Origin: Endocalyx cinctus
Lineage: Eukaryota; Ascomycota; Sordariomycetes; Amphisphaeriales; Apiosporaceae
Direction: 5' to 3'
DNA: 64,000 nt
Assembly (NCBI GenBank): GCA_001600455.1
Contig: BCKC01000002.1
Coordinates: forward strand, 1,364,001 to 1,428,000
Part shown: positions 1-11,700 of the stretch, piece by piece
Numbering within the stretch: the stretch's first letter is position 1
Layout: each line of letters begins with the position of its first letter
Made by a program: the position numbers and the translations under genes
Notes under the pieces: generated by a model
What the model saw: only the letters and a program-made list of their open reading frames with translations
Database searches by the model: none
Told to the model about the DNA's origin: nothing

Positions 1-283
1 ATTATAACTAACATCCATTATGATCCTTCGACCATATCTGTATCTCACCATAACATGGATTCTATGATAAATTTGTTCTTAGTGTTCTGTCGTTGAAGGT
101 AAAACCTTTATTATCTTACGTCTTTAGTTACTACGATTCACTAAGCTACGACTTTGCCAATCTACGTACTTCCCGTTACATTTTAAACGTACGAAACGAG
201 TTTCATCCGCCAACGAACCCGGACATTATCTTTGACAAAAATAAATAAATAAAGCCAAAGCGATTCATCCCACTTTCTAGGGT
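1..283. other. intergenic, left edge; 5' flank of MFS gene
   Basis: AT-rich leader and promoter region of the transporter that starts at 284. No open frame with coding character and no clear TATA element close to the start codon. The window edge cuts any upstream gene. Confidence 0.6.
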
Positions 284-2352
284 ATGACGTCGTCATTGTC
301 GAGTTCCTCGTCTTCGTCTTCACCCAAGATCTCCAATCATATACCCGTCTCTCATCGCTCGAAATCGCCCTCCTCCGAATCCGGTAACGAACATGATACG
401 TCAGCAAGGGATGCTCTAATAAATGATGTCCAGGACCGCATGTCCGAAACCCTAAACGAGGCCTCTCCCCTTTTATCGCCAGTCGATGCCGAGAACGATC
501 ATCTTATTGGGGGACATCCAACGCGAGAACAAGATATCGGCCACGATGAATTCAAAAAGACCAAGAGTGTGTGGTACCTCATGCTCCTCACTGTAAGTTT
601 AGGTGGTTTGCAGGTTGCCTGGGCCGTGGAACTCTCCAATGGTACCCCTTACCTGCTCTCTCTTGGATTGAGCAAGTCTCTTATGGCGCTCGTGTGGATC
701 GCAGGACCTATCACCGGAACTTTAGTGCAGCCCTATGTTGGCATGCTGAGTGATAACTGTAAAGTTCCTTGGGGAAGACGCAAGCCATTCATGCTCGGGG
801 GAGCTGCTGCGACAATTGTGTCCTATATGTTTCTCGCTTGGATCAGAGAGATAGCACGAGGCGTCTTGGGGCTATTCGGCGCCGATCCGCAATCTGAAGG
901 TGTAAAAGTTACTATAATCGTTGTCGCCGTGATATGGATCTATGTTCTTGATGTCGCTGTAAATACGGTCCAGGCCTCAATTCGCGCATTCATTGTAGAC
1001 TGCGCACCTTCTCATCAACAAGGTAAGATAAACATCTCCTTCGCCCCACAATCGAAGCAACCATATTAAACATACATGCAGAAGCCGCCAATTCCATGGC
1101 CAGCAGATTTGTGGGGGTGGGGAATATTATTGGGTACATTGCTGGTGGCATTAATCTGCCCAAGTATGCATGGTGGCTCGGAAGCACCCAGTTCAAGGAT
1201 CTATGCGCTATTGCCAGTATCGCCCTATGTTCAACAGTCCTTCTAAGCATCTTTGTCATTCGCGAACGAAACCCGCAACTTGATGGCCGCGCCCGAGTCA
1301 AACGTCCTGGTCTCATCACCTTCTTCGTCAAGATATTTGCATCCATCAAGCGATTGCCTCCACAAACCGCCAAGGTTTGCGTCGTCCAGCTTTTCGCATG
1401 GGTTGGGTTCTTCCCGATGCTGTTTTATACCTCGTCATACATTGGAGAGATATACGTTCAGCCTTACCTTGAAGCTAATCCGGAGATGACTCCAGAGGAG
1501 CTGGATAAACTCTACGAAGACGCGACGCGGGTAGGAACATTTGCTCTTTTAATATTTGCTATTACTAGTCTTGCGACAAATGTACTCCTCCCTTTCTTCA
1601 TCGATCCGACTTTCGATAATAATCCCCTCATCGGTAACGGACTTGGCGAATCAACTAGTGCTGTCTCAGATGATAAGAGCTGGCTGCAACGGTTGATCAT
1701 TCCCGGACTCACCCTCCGAAGAGCATGGATGTACTCTCATTTTCTGTTTGCCGGCTCAATGTTTTGTACTGTTTTTGCACAATCGGTTGAAGTCGCAACA
1801 GTACTTATTGGGCTCGTAGGTGTCACTTGGGCTTTAGCTCTATGGGCGCCATGGGCCATCATTAGCGCAGAAATCAGTCGTGTACATCTCCTGCATCGAG
1901 CCCGGGGTCAGCAAATGAGATCGGTTGATCAGGACGAGAACCCAGATAATCGAAACGCGGAATCTCATGACGAGCCAGATCGAGCTGGCGTCGTTCTCGG
2001 CATCCACAACATGGCAATCGCTTCGCCGCAAATGATTGCAACTCTTGGATCGAGTATTATCTTTCGCCTTTTCCAAAAACCCAGGGGCACTCCCGGCGAT
2101 CATAGTATTGCTATTGTGTTAGCCTTTAGCGGGTTATTCGTCCTTGTTGCAACCTATTTCATCTATAAGATTGAGGACAATATGCCATTACCACCCGAAG
2201 TTGCCATGTATGCAACAGAAGAAGGAGAATCCTCAACTTCCCCCCTTACCGGCGCTGCCGCAAACAAGCGAAGCTTCGATGAACCTCGGGCCAGCCTGGA
2301 ACGTGCCTCATTAGCCAGAAATAGTAGTTTTGGTGCAGGCTTGGAATATTAA
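284..2352 (+). CDS. MFS sugar transporter, SLC45/GPH (Sut1-like) family
   Basis: Predicted proton-coupled sucrose/alpha-glucoside transporter of the plasma membrane, 669 aa from two exons: 284-1022 and 1082-2352, with a 59-bp intron (GTAAGA..GCAG). Splicing joins ..HQQ to EAANSMASRF. A polar Ser-rich cytosolic N-terminus of about 95 residues precedes the first membrane segment (WYLMLLTVSLGGLQVAW). The loop between helices 2 and 3 carries the WGRRKPF motif (residues 163-169), the hallmark of the GPH/SLC45 superfamily. A long polar loop (about 1910-1985) lies between late helices, and the C-tail is Ser-rich. The family includes S. pombe Sut1 and plant SUTs. The substrate (sucrose, maltose or another glucoside) cannot be read from sequence. 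The first in-frame ATG was chosen as start. Confidence 0.9.
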
Positions 2353-3135
2353 GGTTATTCTTAGTTAAAGGACGGCTATGATCCATCATCCCACTTGACT
2401 AGGTATCATGGATAAGAAAAGGAGAAACGAAAAAAGAGATAGAAATTCAATTCTCAGTTATAGTCAGATTATTAAAAGTGCACTATTCGTAGTGTTACTA
2501 ATCAAGTTCAACCGCGTTCCAACTTCATGCATGCTATTTTCATAAACAGCTTGTCTTCGGTCACCACATTATTTCTCGTAATTACTCATATTAAGTAAGG
2601 TAATATAGGTCAATAGCCAGGTCAGACGCATGTTGAAGTCTCATCAACCATAGCGCCATTGTTTACCAGGTGCTCTCCTTAACTAAACTTCCTAGGCTAA
2701 ATGCAACATGTCCTCCAAACCCCATGACCACTTTATTGTGTTTATTATAATAGAACCAGAAACCCGTCGGAGGCTCCTATCCGCAATTTGTGAAGCGCTT
2801 CTCGTCAATAATTTTCCTCCAAATGACGGTCCGCAACGCCTGCTCGATATTAGGTTAACGGGTCTAGACCTTACCTGGATCATTCATTCAATCAAATATG
2901 AAGAGGCTCGAACAGGATTCATTTCTCGGCAGGCTTTTTACAACATAGGACTTTACAGATATATAATTTACATCCCCAGGATTTCCCCGGAATTATGACT
3001 TTGTTCACTTCGTGTCTCAACCATTCATTTCACCCTCCCTATCCTTTCTCTAAACCCCTATCTTAGTTTCTTTTTCTCCCGACAGCCCCTCATCCGGTTT
3101 GGAAACCACCACTCCCTCTTCTCTTAACTCCTAAG
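2353..3135. other. intergenic spacer
   Basis: Spacer between the transporter and the GH131 gene. Two short open frames on opposite strands around 2700-2998 overlap each other and resemble no family I know. The last 100 bases are pyrimidine-rich (CCCTCTTCTCTT before the ATG), as in many fungal leaders. Confidence 0.5.
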
Positions 3136-3991
3136 ATGAAGTGCACTCTGCTCGCCGCGGCCCTGATCTCGCGCCTCGCCAGCGCAGCCGTGATCTGGGA
3201 CGGGCGATTCAACGACCTCGGCACGTCCGCGGACCTGAACAAATGGTCGTGGTCGAACCAGGTGGGGCCGTACCAATACTACATCCACGGGTCCGGGTCG
3301 GTATCGTCGTACGTGAACTTTTCTCCCGACTTCAAGAACCCGGCGGATGCGATATCGAAGCAAGGGGCCAAGTTCACGCTGGACGGGACGGCGTTCTGGA
3401 ACGGGCAGAACATGCGTCGGATCGAGCTGATCCCGCAGACGAAGGCGGCTATCAACAGCGGCAAGGTCTACTACCACTTTAGCATGATGCGGACCGAGGC
3501 GAACGCGCCTTCCGCAGAGAGGGAGCACCAGATCTGCTTCTTCGAGAGCCATTTCGTAGAGATGAAGTACGGCTGGATCTCGGGAGAGCAGGGCACCTCG
3601 AACCCTAACCTCCAGTTCATGATCTCCCAGAACTCGAAGTGGAAGACTGAGTGGAAACCTAACGTCTGGCATAACATTGCTTTCGAGATTGTAAGAATTT
3701 CTCTCTTATCATCGCTCCCCCATAATATCTTCTCATAGAATGGACTGACTGACTATTGAACAGGACTTTTCGAGCAACAAAGTCGGCTTCTGGCATTCGG
3801 AAGGCGGCGATGATCTCACTCAGATTGTGGCTCCGGCTTCGGCCTCAACTTCCTCCAACGGCGCTGACTGGCATCTGGGTGTCCTCGAACTGCCCCGCTC
3901 GGGATACTCGGACGGGGTTGAGGACTTCTACTTCTCGGGCGTCTACGTCGAGTCCGGCTCTATTACCACCACCGTCGGCGGTCCAAGTTAG
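3136..3991 (+). CDS. secreted GH131 family beta-glucanase
   Basis: Predicted extracellular glycoside hydrolase of family GH131, whose characterised members act on beta-1,3/1,6- and beta-1,4-glucans. Two exons, 3136-3690 and 3764-3991, give 260 aa; the 73-bp intron runs GTAAGA..ACAG and is phase 0. Residues 1-18 form a signal peptide ending LASAA. The mature start VIWDGRFNDL and the downstream WSWSNQVGPYQYYIHGSG, REHQICFFESHFVEMKYG and DWHLGVLELPRSGY segments are typical of the GH131 fold. No CBM1 follows the catalytic domain. A donor-like GTTAGT at 3986 with an acceptor ending at 4136 allows an alternative end in which the last residues become GPTA. The simple stop at 3989-3991 is preferred. 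Confidence 0.88.
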
Positions 3992-4633
3992 TATTTTTGT
4001 TCTTATCTGCCCAAAACCTCAAGTTCTAAATTCAGTCGTTTTTTTTTTTTTTTTTTTTTTTTTACTTCGATTATGTGTGAGATGATAGTACATATTTCCC
4101 TTTGATAAAACTGACGATCGTTTTCTTCCCTATTAGCTGCCTAAGTCTCTATAAGTCATTAAGGGAGAGAAAATTAGGGTAACGACAGATGGAGTTCGGA
4201 ACCTAGCGAGATTGATTGGATGATCTTAGAATAGTGTGTATGCTACGTGGGGAGGATTGATTATGACGTTTAGAGGATGTTAAATACACACGCACGCATA
4301 TATATATATATATATATATATGTTTACAATATGAAGTATCAGCATTCTCAATAAGATCTCTAGTCATTTTTCAACTAAAGTAGGGGACTGGTGTTTCTAC
4401 CGAGGTCTTATGACGATGAAGGGTAGATAGTATGAAAAAATTAACAGTTCCCCCATTAATTCACACCTTCACGGTCGTTTCTACAAATTTCGCTCCTCCG
4501 AATCTGGGTTTACCTTCATATATATTCAATCTATGGCTAGAACTCTATCCCCTCCTGCTTGACAAAGTTGAGATCTCCCGGTTGTAGAATCAAAAATGAG
4601 GTCTTCACCCTCCACACCCCACGAAACCTTGCC
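3992..4633. other. intergenic, convergent 3' flanks
   Basis: Holds a 25-base T run at 4039-4063 and a perfect (AT)n run at 4298-4321. Both flanking genes end here (convergent), so it is mainly 3'-UTR. No coding signal seen. Confidence 0.6.
4298..4321. repeat. (AT)12 microsatellite
   Basis: Uninterrupted AT dinucleotide run seen directly, between the converging GH131 and small-secreted-protein genes. Confidence 0.95.
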
Positions 4634-5035
4634 TCAGACCTCCCCGGTACAAGGGCCAAGGACGGTAGGTCTCTCCCCGGGAATAGGGCCGCGAGACACG
4701 TCCCAGGACGTGTACCCGGCCCAGTAGATGCAGATGTCCAGGCCGTCCTGGCAGTATCGCATATCGCACTGCCAAGTGTTAAACTCCGAGGAAGAGGAGT
4801 GGGAGGACGAGGAAGGGGGTTTCGTGGTAGGCGGTTTCCCTGTTACGGTGACAACCACGTCTAAGGTCGTAATAGTGGTATGGGTGACGAAATTTATACT
4901 AGTCGACATCGGTACGGCGCTGTTGTCGCCGGTCAGCACCGCCGGGACGGGGTTCGGGGCTCCGGTAACGCCGCTAGCTAGGAGGAGAATGACTGTGCCG
5001 GCGAGGGATGATAGAGAGGCGAAGTTAAGCTTCAT
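4634..5035 (-). CDS. small secreted protein, four cysteines
   Basis: Single-exon 133-aa protein of unknown function. Residues 1-26 form a signal peptide (hydrophobic core VILLLASGV, likely cleavage after GVTGA). A Thr/Val-rich and then Ser-rich linker (PPTTKPPSSSSHSSSSE) leads to a compact C-terminal module with four cysteines (WQCDMRYCQDGLDICIYWAG, then YTSWD, GPIPGE and VLGPC). The linker-plus-module layout resembles small secreted proteins common in ascomycetes with the same YWAGYTSWD-like core, but no biochemical role is known to me. TATAATAG at about 5101-5110 lies 65-75 bp upstream of the start codon and can serve as TATA element. The gene converges with the GH131 gene. Confidence 0.72.
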   Translation of the reverse strand: MKLNFASLSSLAGTVILLLASGVTGAPNPVPAVLTGDNSAVPMSTSINFVTHTTITTLDVVVTVTGKPPTTKPPSSSSHSSSSEFNTWQCDMRYCQDGLDICIYWAGYTSWDVSRGPIPGERPTVLGPCTGEV

Positions 5036-6105
5036 GATTGGTAAAGTGGATGAGGAATAGTTTGGAGATGAGGGAGATATTGGCTATAGCCGTGGTCGTC
5101 CTATTATAGCCTTGAGAGATAGATAGAGAGCAAGGGTACGAGAACGAAAGGGATGAAGAAGTTTCAGGAGAGAAATGAGGAGTGAGTGTGCAGAATCCGA
5201 ATCACTCTTCTAATATAGAAAAGGGGGGGATCATCTCTTTTATGTATTTTCTCGGCAGAGTGAAGCTTGGTAAATAGGTATACGAACGAGCCTAAATTTT
5301 TAAAATTTGACGAGGAGAAAACTGCATAGGTAAGTCTATTATTACCTTTCCTCCATTCTAACCGTTGACTTTTCTTCCTTTTCACACATGGTTCATTTGG
5401 CGATATCTTAAGTCACGATACCCGGTTTTGGTCAATCACACCTAAGCCATTACGGGGTTTTGCGTAACGTGTAACAACATGCTAGGTTATATATCGGCAC
5501 ATAGAGATGTTTGCGTCTGTCAATTTCCTCCTCCAACTTCGTGTCTCTTGTCACTAAGTATTGCAAACTAAGCGGTGAGTACGTATTTATTTACGTGGTT
5601 ATTTTTTTCTTGCACGTTCCTATGTTGCACGACGGAGCGAGAAAAACATCGGATTGGCGGTCTGCTACCTACTTCTTACCATCTTGGCTCATAATCATCC
5701 AACTTTTCTTCTGCTCTCGCGCCGCGTTCGGAGCTCGCCCCTATCCCTATCTCTCTCGCAGCCCAACCTCACGAGAGTCGCACGAAAGGAGACATGGTTC
5801 TATGGACGTTCTTAAGATGACGTACGTAATCCCTTGGGACTCTACGAGAGAACAGTTTTGTAGCACGTTGCTTTCGAAAAATGCGAGATACCGCGTCGAA
5901 CTAGATCGTCTGCGTCACAGTGCATTTTTCAACTCGGATCACACAACATGAGAGGTAAATTAACGGGGATCACGTATACAATAACTTCAAAACTCTTTTT
6001 AGTATCAAAAAAGAAATATTCCAATCCCAAGTTTTCGTCGTTTGCCATACTATCCCCCCCTTCTTCTTCCTTCTCCTCTCCTCCTCGCCTAAACCCCTTT
6101 AAAAA
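5036..6105. other. intergenic spacer
   Basis: Promoter of the small secreted protein on the left and 3' flank of the MAPEG gene on the right. An open frame at 5511-5951 lacks an ATG, a coding-like composition or family resemblance. Nothing else is recognisable. Confidence 0.5.
5101..5110 (-). promoter_or_regulatory. TATA-like element of the small secreted protein
   Basis: On the minus strand this reads GGCTATAATAGG, about 70 bp before the ATG at 5035. Position and sequence fit a TATA box; no transcript data are available. Confidence 0.4.
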
Positions 6106-6879
6106 TCACGAAGTCGCTGCCAGGGCGATGTTAGCGGCTTTGATATAAAGGGTCATCCAGCAGGCGACGCCGGCGAAGAAGGACAGGGAGCGCAGGCCGG
6201 CGAGGTTGCGGTTCTCCTGCAGGAAGACGTAGGCGAAGTTGTAGCAGACGCGGCTGATCAGGTAGTACCCGGCGTACGTGTTGAGGTCCGAGACCGGCAC
6301 GCCGGCCGCGTTAGCGGCCACGAGGGAGCCGATGAAGACACAGAGGGTCTCGAGCGCGTTGGCCGTCGCGGCTTCGCAGCGCATGATTCTGAGTCTGAGC
6401 TGTTTTTTTTATTATTATTAGTATATGTATGGTACGGTGCGCGGGGCTAGGTAGTCGTTATGGTTCTCTGCTAGTTTCGGCCTTTCACACCCTCCGGCGC
6501 AGCTCGGATTTGGGAGATTCAATGCTATAGAAGCGAGCGCAACTTCTGCTTCGAACTGCAACTACCCCAAAACCGGATCGGTGCTATTGGGTATTTCGTT
6601 TACTTACGGGCTTCGAGATCTTGCTGTCCTTGTTGATCTGTTCTTGGAACGTTCTCGGGTAGGCCATGTCATAGTATTTCATACCCAGCGCCTTTCCGTA
6701 TGCGCCCGGCATGAATCCTATCCAATACGCGATCGGGGCCTATATAGAAACGGCATTTCATCATCGCCCTCTTAGTTAGTTACCTAACTCGTTTGGCGAG
6801 GCGGGTGTTTTGCCGTTTCCGGGTTACTACTTACCGCGTAAAGCGAGTAGTTCTTGTTCATATCTATGAATGCCTCCAT
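6106..6879 (-). CDS. MAPEG-family membrane protein
   Basis: Membrane-associated eicosanoid/glutathione-metabolism (MAPEG) type protein, 156 aa, three exons on the minus strand: 6879-6835, 6739-6608 and 6399-6106. Both introns are phase 0 with GTAAGT donors. Exon 1 encodes MEAFIDMNKNYSLYA, exon 2 APIAYWIGFMPGAYGKALG and onward to KDSKISKP, and exon 3 starts LRLRIMRCEAATANALETL. The R-C-E-A-A-x-x-N-A-x-E segment is the family signature near the glutathione-binding region. Three to four hydrophobic helices and the length fit the roughly 150-aa family norm. Fungal members are integral ER or outer-membrane proteins with mostly unassigned substrates. The first exon is too short to be found by ORF length alone. 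The start at 6879 is the only in-frame ATG before that exon. Confidence 0.85.
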
Positions 6880-7889
6880 TTTTTTCTATATGATCTCTTC
6901 GATTATTTTATTCAAATCAATTGAGAAGATGGCGAGGTTTAGGAAAGGGTTTTAAAGAGTAGGTTCGCGGGTGTATATAAACCACTTATAGCTCTCCTGA
7001 TATGACGTATTAGTGATAGCTAAGGTACCCGAGCTTCGTTGGAGCAATGAACTGGGGGGAAACGGATGAGTGAAGAGATGGGGAGCTTAATTCCTTTTTA
7101 TGACGGACCCTTAGCATGAACATGGTGTAAGACATCCCATCAATTGATATTTACGGTAAGTTAGATGAAAGTCGCTGCATGTTATTTACACATTACAACC
7201 CTGCAATGCAATAGCTGTAAGCACATTCGGCTTCCGCTTCACTAGCTTAGGACCCTGATAGCCTGTGGCTCTGGGGTTTCTTTTTTTGGTGATCTACAGG
7301 ACTTCAAAAACAGGTCATCTCTTCCAAACCCTCAATATTTATATAAATATTAAACATCCTCGCAAGTTGTCAGTAGTATATAAACGATCCGGAAGTTATT
7401 GGTGTTCACGTTAAAAGGGCTCATTAGAATAGCCACGACCTCAGTTAAAAAGAAGAAGAACAGCAGAGTTTCAGCTAAGCACGGAATAGTGATGTTAACA
7501 CTGAGAAAAGCTTTGAAACCTTCATAGCGGGGAATTTTATAACAGTGTACTTGTATGTAGAAGTAACTAAGCCTGCAATGTCAGCTGCATAGAACTAAAC
7601 TATTATCGGAAATTCAACCTGACCGAAAGGATCAAGACAGGTCTTGGCGGTATATAATTCCTCTGCCAAATAAAAAAAGTATCTATTGCTCGCTCTATTT
7701 ATACGATCATGCAGAGTTAACTAAGCTTTCCTTCTCATCCATCTTTTTTTTTTCATCTTCGTACGCGCAATAAAACCAATCCCATCGCATTCATCATGTC
7801 ATCTCCGGCAATGAGTATTGCCAGATGAGAGAGATAATTACCATTATTTATTAAGAGAGTAAAAAGGGTGCAGATAAAGACGGTCGCAA
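6880..7889. other. intergenic spacer
   Basis: About 1 kb of AT-rich DNA between two minus-strand genes: promoter of the MAPEG gene at the left and 3'-UTR of the secreted protein at the right. No open frame or repeat of note. Confidence 0.5.
6973..6981 (-). promoter_or_regulatory. TATA box candidate of the MAPEG gene
   Basis: The minus strand reads GTTTATATACACC about 95-100 bp upstream of the start codon at 6879, a standard TATA position for a fungal gene. Confidence 0.4.
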
Positions 7890-8734
7890 TTAAGCGGCCT
7901 CCATGGTGATGTTCACAGCCTGGCAAGTCGGGTTGTGAGGCGGCAGCGTCGTTGCCCAGCCGACGGACTGGTAGTAGTATCCGGTGAAGTACTGGTAGCA
8001 CACGAACCAGTTGTCTAAAAAAGAGTTGATCGGGTAAGTAATTATTCACTATTCATTTCATTCCTTTAAGAAACTTAAGATGAGAGAGAAAGAAACTTCT
8101 CTTCACCAAAAAAAAGGAAATACTCACAGTTAGGGACGGTGGAGGTCTGAGTGGGGAACTGGTCGGGGACGAAAGTCGCGTCGTTGTAGTAGCTAGTGAG
8201 GTACATCTTGCCGTCCTCGTCGAAGCCGGTGTTGTACGCGCCGTAGGCGGTGAAGCCGAACATCGGGGCGGCCACGTTGCTGTTTACCTGGTAGGTGAGG
8301 CCCATGGCCTGGCTCGCCACGGCGGTGCCGTTGCCGGAGCTGTACGGCAGGTTCCAGGTGATGAAGCCGATCTCGGGCGGCTCCGACGAGGCCGTGTAGT
8401 TGAAGTAGTACTGGCTGTACTCCGAGTCAGGCTTGGAACCAGCCCCGTAGCAGAGACCCTCGATGGCGGCGCCTGCGTGGCAGGAAGAGGCGTAGCCTAA
8501 ATTTAGTTCGGTTAGCAAGAAAAGGGATAAAAAGGGTTTTCTGTTCTTTTAATTTAGGGGAATAGGGGTATTTAAAAAAAAAAAAAAAGAAAGAGGAATA
8601 AGAGAAGAAGAAAAAACCTTACCATCGATACCGTCACCGACGATGTGAAGGTAAAAGGGACCAGTTTGGTTGTTTTGAGCAGAAACGGCGGTAGCCGCAA
8701 CGCCGAGGAGAGCCGCTGAGAGCTGGAACTTCAT
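7890..8734 (-). CDS. secreted protein, fungal family of unknown function
   Basis: Predicted 201-aa secreted protein from three exons: 8734-8623, 8496-8128 and 8014-7890. Both introns are phase 1 (donors GTAAGG and GTGAGT). The signal peptide is MKFQLSAALLGVAATAVSA, followed by a mature start QNNQTGPFYLHIVG. Further landmarks are CHAGAAIEGLCYG, NVAAPMFGF, GFDEDGKMYLTSYYNDATF and, in the last exon, NWFVCYQYFTGYYYQSVGW and HNPTC. These recur in a widespread ascomycete secreted family annotated only as a domain of unknown function (I believe DUF7907 or a relative). The ATG at 8734 is preferred over one 36 bp upstream because it opens the signal peptide. TATATAAG at 8859-8866 lies about 125 bp upstream. 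Confidence 0.82.
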
Positions 8735-11700
8735 TATGTTACTTTTGCGGGGAAGTTGATTGATTTGCAATTCTAAAAAGCTGTTTTATGTTTGCTGTTC
8801 TCGCTGTTGGATGATAGAACAAATAATCAGAAACAATTAGAGAGTGCGGATTGTGAACTTATATAGACACATAAAAACATAAAAAAAAAATATTATTCTT
8901 AGAATTTAAAATACAATCATTCCAAAGTACATAGGGTTAAGTGCTACTTCATGACGATCATCACCAGTACGGTCGGGGTAACGGTTCAGCTATAACTAAC
9001 TAGCTTACTCAAAATGTCAGCACCCCCAAAAATCCAGTTAATTTGTTCCATCTTTTAGAAGTACATCATTACTAGGTACCAAGAGAAAGAAACAAAAAAA
9101 GAAACATAAGAGTCTGAGAATTAATTCTCGTATATGCGATGATACATTATAAAGACTAGTAAGGGAAGAATTCGTTAAAATCGAATAAAAGAACATTTAT
9201 TTTCTACAAAGCAGCCCAAGTACCCAAGAGAATTAGTCGGATACCTTTCTCCCAATCGTCATAATTCAAAATGCAGTTGGGTAACTCTTCATTCCAGTCC
9301 TGCACTACTCCCTTAGGTTGCACTGATCTTCAATCCTATTCGGTATAGCGTCAGATCTCACCTCGTATTCGTCCAACGACCAATCCACCTTCTTACTTTC
9401 CTTCCCGAAAGTCTTTCTTCCCCGTCACTCGTCACTCAAGCGGCAAAGGAATAAAAGTAATGTTCGCCTCCTACCCTTTGCGTGATGTTCAGTCGGGAAT
9501 AAGACGCTGTTGTACTAGGTACTACAAAGCCAGACCGACAATATCAGCAGATGTTACCGGTACCAGAAGCAATAGTAGCACACTCTTTTTTTTTTGTCTT
9601 TTTTTCTGTTGGTCATGCGTCTCGACAATACGAATTTCCTTCTCAATAGTTAATAACTCAGCCAGCCTCGATTTCGCCGATATCTCCGTTCATGAACATA
9701 TTATCAATCAAGGAAAAAAAAAGGCGGGTTATTCCAGTTGGAAATACTGCGGCTCAGGAGACCGTGGATGAGGTCGGATAGTCGAACTAAACCGAGCTAT
9801 GCTAAAGCGAGGCGAAGCCCGTCCGTCGTCTTACGAGCTTTTTTTTGCGGGTTGATTACCATTTCATTGGACGCCTTTTTCAAAATAGTAGACGATAGAC
9901 GATTACATATTTTCTTGACGCGATAATCTTAACCATTCTAGCGGTAGTGTTGATTTTGTCAAGGTCTGATATTACATAAGTAGGTACCTAAGTAGACGAT
10001 TTTTGAGATTTTGATGGTGTCAGCCTGGTAATCAGCCGGTTAGACGCCTCCCGGTAGATCTTCATTCACTCAGCTAGTATATGCACTGACGGCAGAAGTA
10101 CAGCTCGTATTGAATAATGCTATGACACTCTTGTCAACGCAGCTCATAAGCTTCACCATCATATCATTTCGTACGGAGCTTACGAAGAGCCGTTATCCCG
10201 TAGACAGATATATTCCTTGCGGATATTGCGGTGCTTACTGATGATCACTTGCCAATGTATATGGTCGTCCACGATACGCATCCTGCATAACCGTTCCATT
10301 ACCTTTACTCGTATAAGGATATACCCGAATGTAAGCTCACGATGACCTCGTGCCTTATCCAAACCCTCATAATAAGATGAATAAACCCGAAAATCATCAT
10401 AAATTATACAGGCTGAGATAACACGAGAGTGCGTATTAGTATTATTCCTGACTTGACAGCTGATTCACTGAATTCGATGGACCTACGACCGAGAGATAGG
10501 TTTTAGTACACGTCTTTTTGATGCAGCCACAACATTAAACTCTCCATCTCCAATAGCCTTGTGTCTCTCCTAGTCACTTTCATAATAGTAAATAGAACTG
10601 AATAATAATAATATGGCTCTCTGCTTGGCGAGTTCAAGATCATATCCTATACGAACCCAAGAATGGAACGTTTGTGTCTAGGCCGTCCGGAAGTAACTCT
10701 TAAGATATATGATTATACTTATACGAACTACGTCCCGGATTAGATAGATTCAGGGTTGGCTCAGATTGCTGCCTACTTACTTCGAATAGGGTATGATATT
10801 CTAAGTTTGGGTGAATATTATACCTCCCAAATTGTCTAGGTGCTTTATACCCCTGAAGACGTCCAGGGAAATCCGGATATAAACATTAATCTTCTCAGCT
10901 GCCCTAAAGCATTACTGCCGTATTACGTATCAGCCCTTTAAAATAAGTGACGCAGTGGCTCTTCGCAAAGGTGTTTCTATTTTGAACTGAATTATATTTT
11001 TGATGATATAAACCAATAATTAATTATATGTGGTGCGTAGGTTGACGTTGACCCAAGGTGAGAATGCTGCTGTTTCAATACCAAGCACAAGACTGGCTTG
11101 ATCCATTTGCCGATTGATAGAAGCTCTGTTAGCGATTAAAAGGATTAGTATAATACGGCAATAGCTTTTTTTTTTTTTTTTATCTAGCAGATCATACCCC
11201 CATATTCCCTATTAATAGTCTCAGCTAACGATTATACCGGGCGGATACCCATAAGTATATAGACCGAGTCCGTGGTTCTTAAAAATAGAAACGAGAAAAA
11301 GATCTCCGTCCATTATACTAAGTCGTATCAGATTCTGTATTGTTCAGTTATTTCAAAGGCTTTGCGTCATGCTATCCTGTTACAAATGCAAGACAAAAGT
11401 TGCCCCGAGGCTTTAAGGAGGTTTCTTAATATACGTATCGCTGCCTAGCTAGGGCTAGTTGTGATTTTCTCGGTCATTATTTGTTCACACTTTTTTAAAC
11501 TCTTGCCTAGCATATAATTCTCTTTCTCTCATGTTAGGCATTTGTGTTCTACAAATATTAGCCCCCGAGATGTTGATGGCACCAATGTGGCCAAGAAAAG
11601 GCCGTGGAATGAGAATTATCCGGTACCCGAATGTGTTACCACAGAAGGAATCATTGAATACAACCAGATGCGGTCAATTAGGGATGTTCTTACCCAATGA

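Noticed and set aside
5511..5951. 146-codon open frame
   Set aside because: Begins at a non-ATG codon, has no family resemblance and lies in a promoter region.
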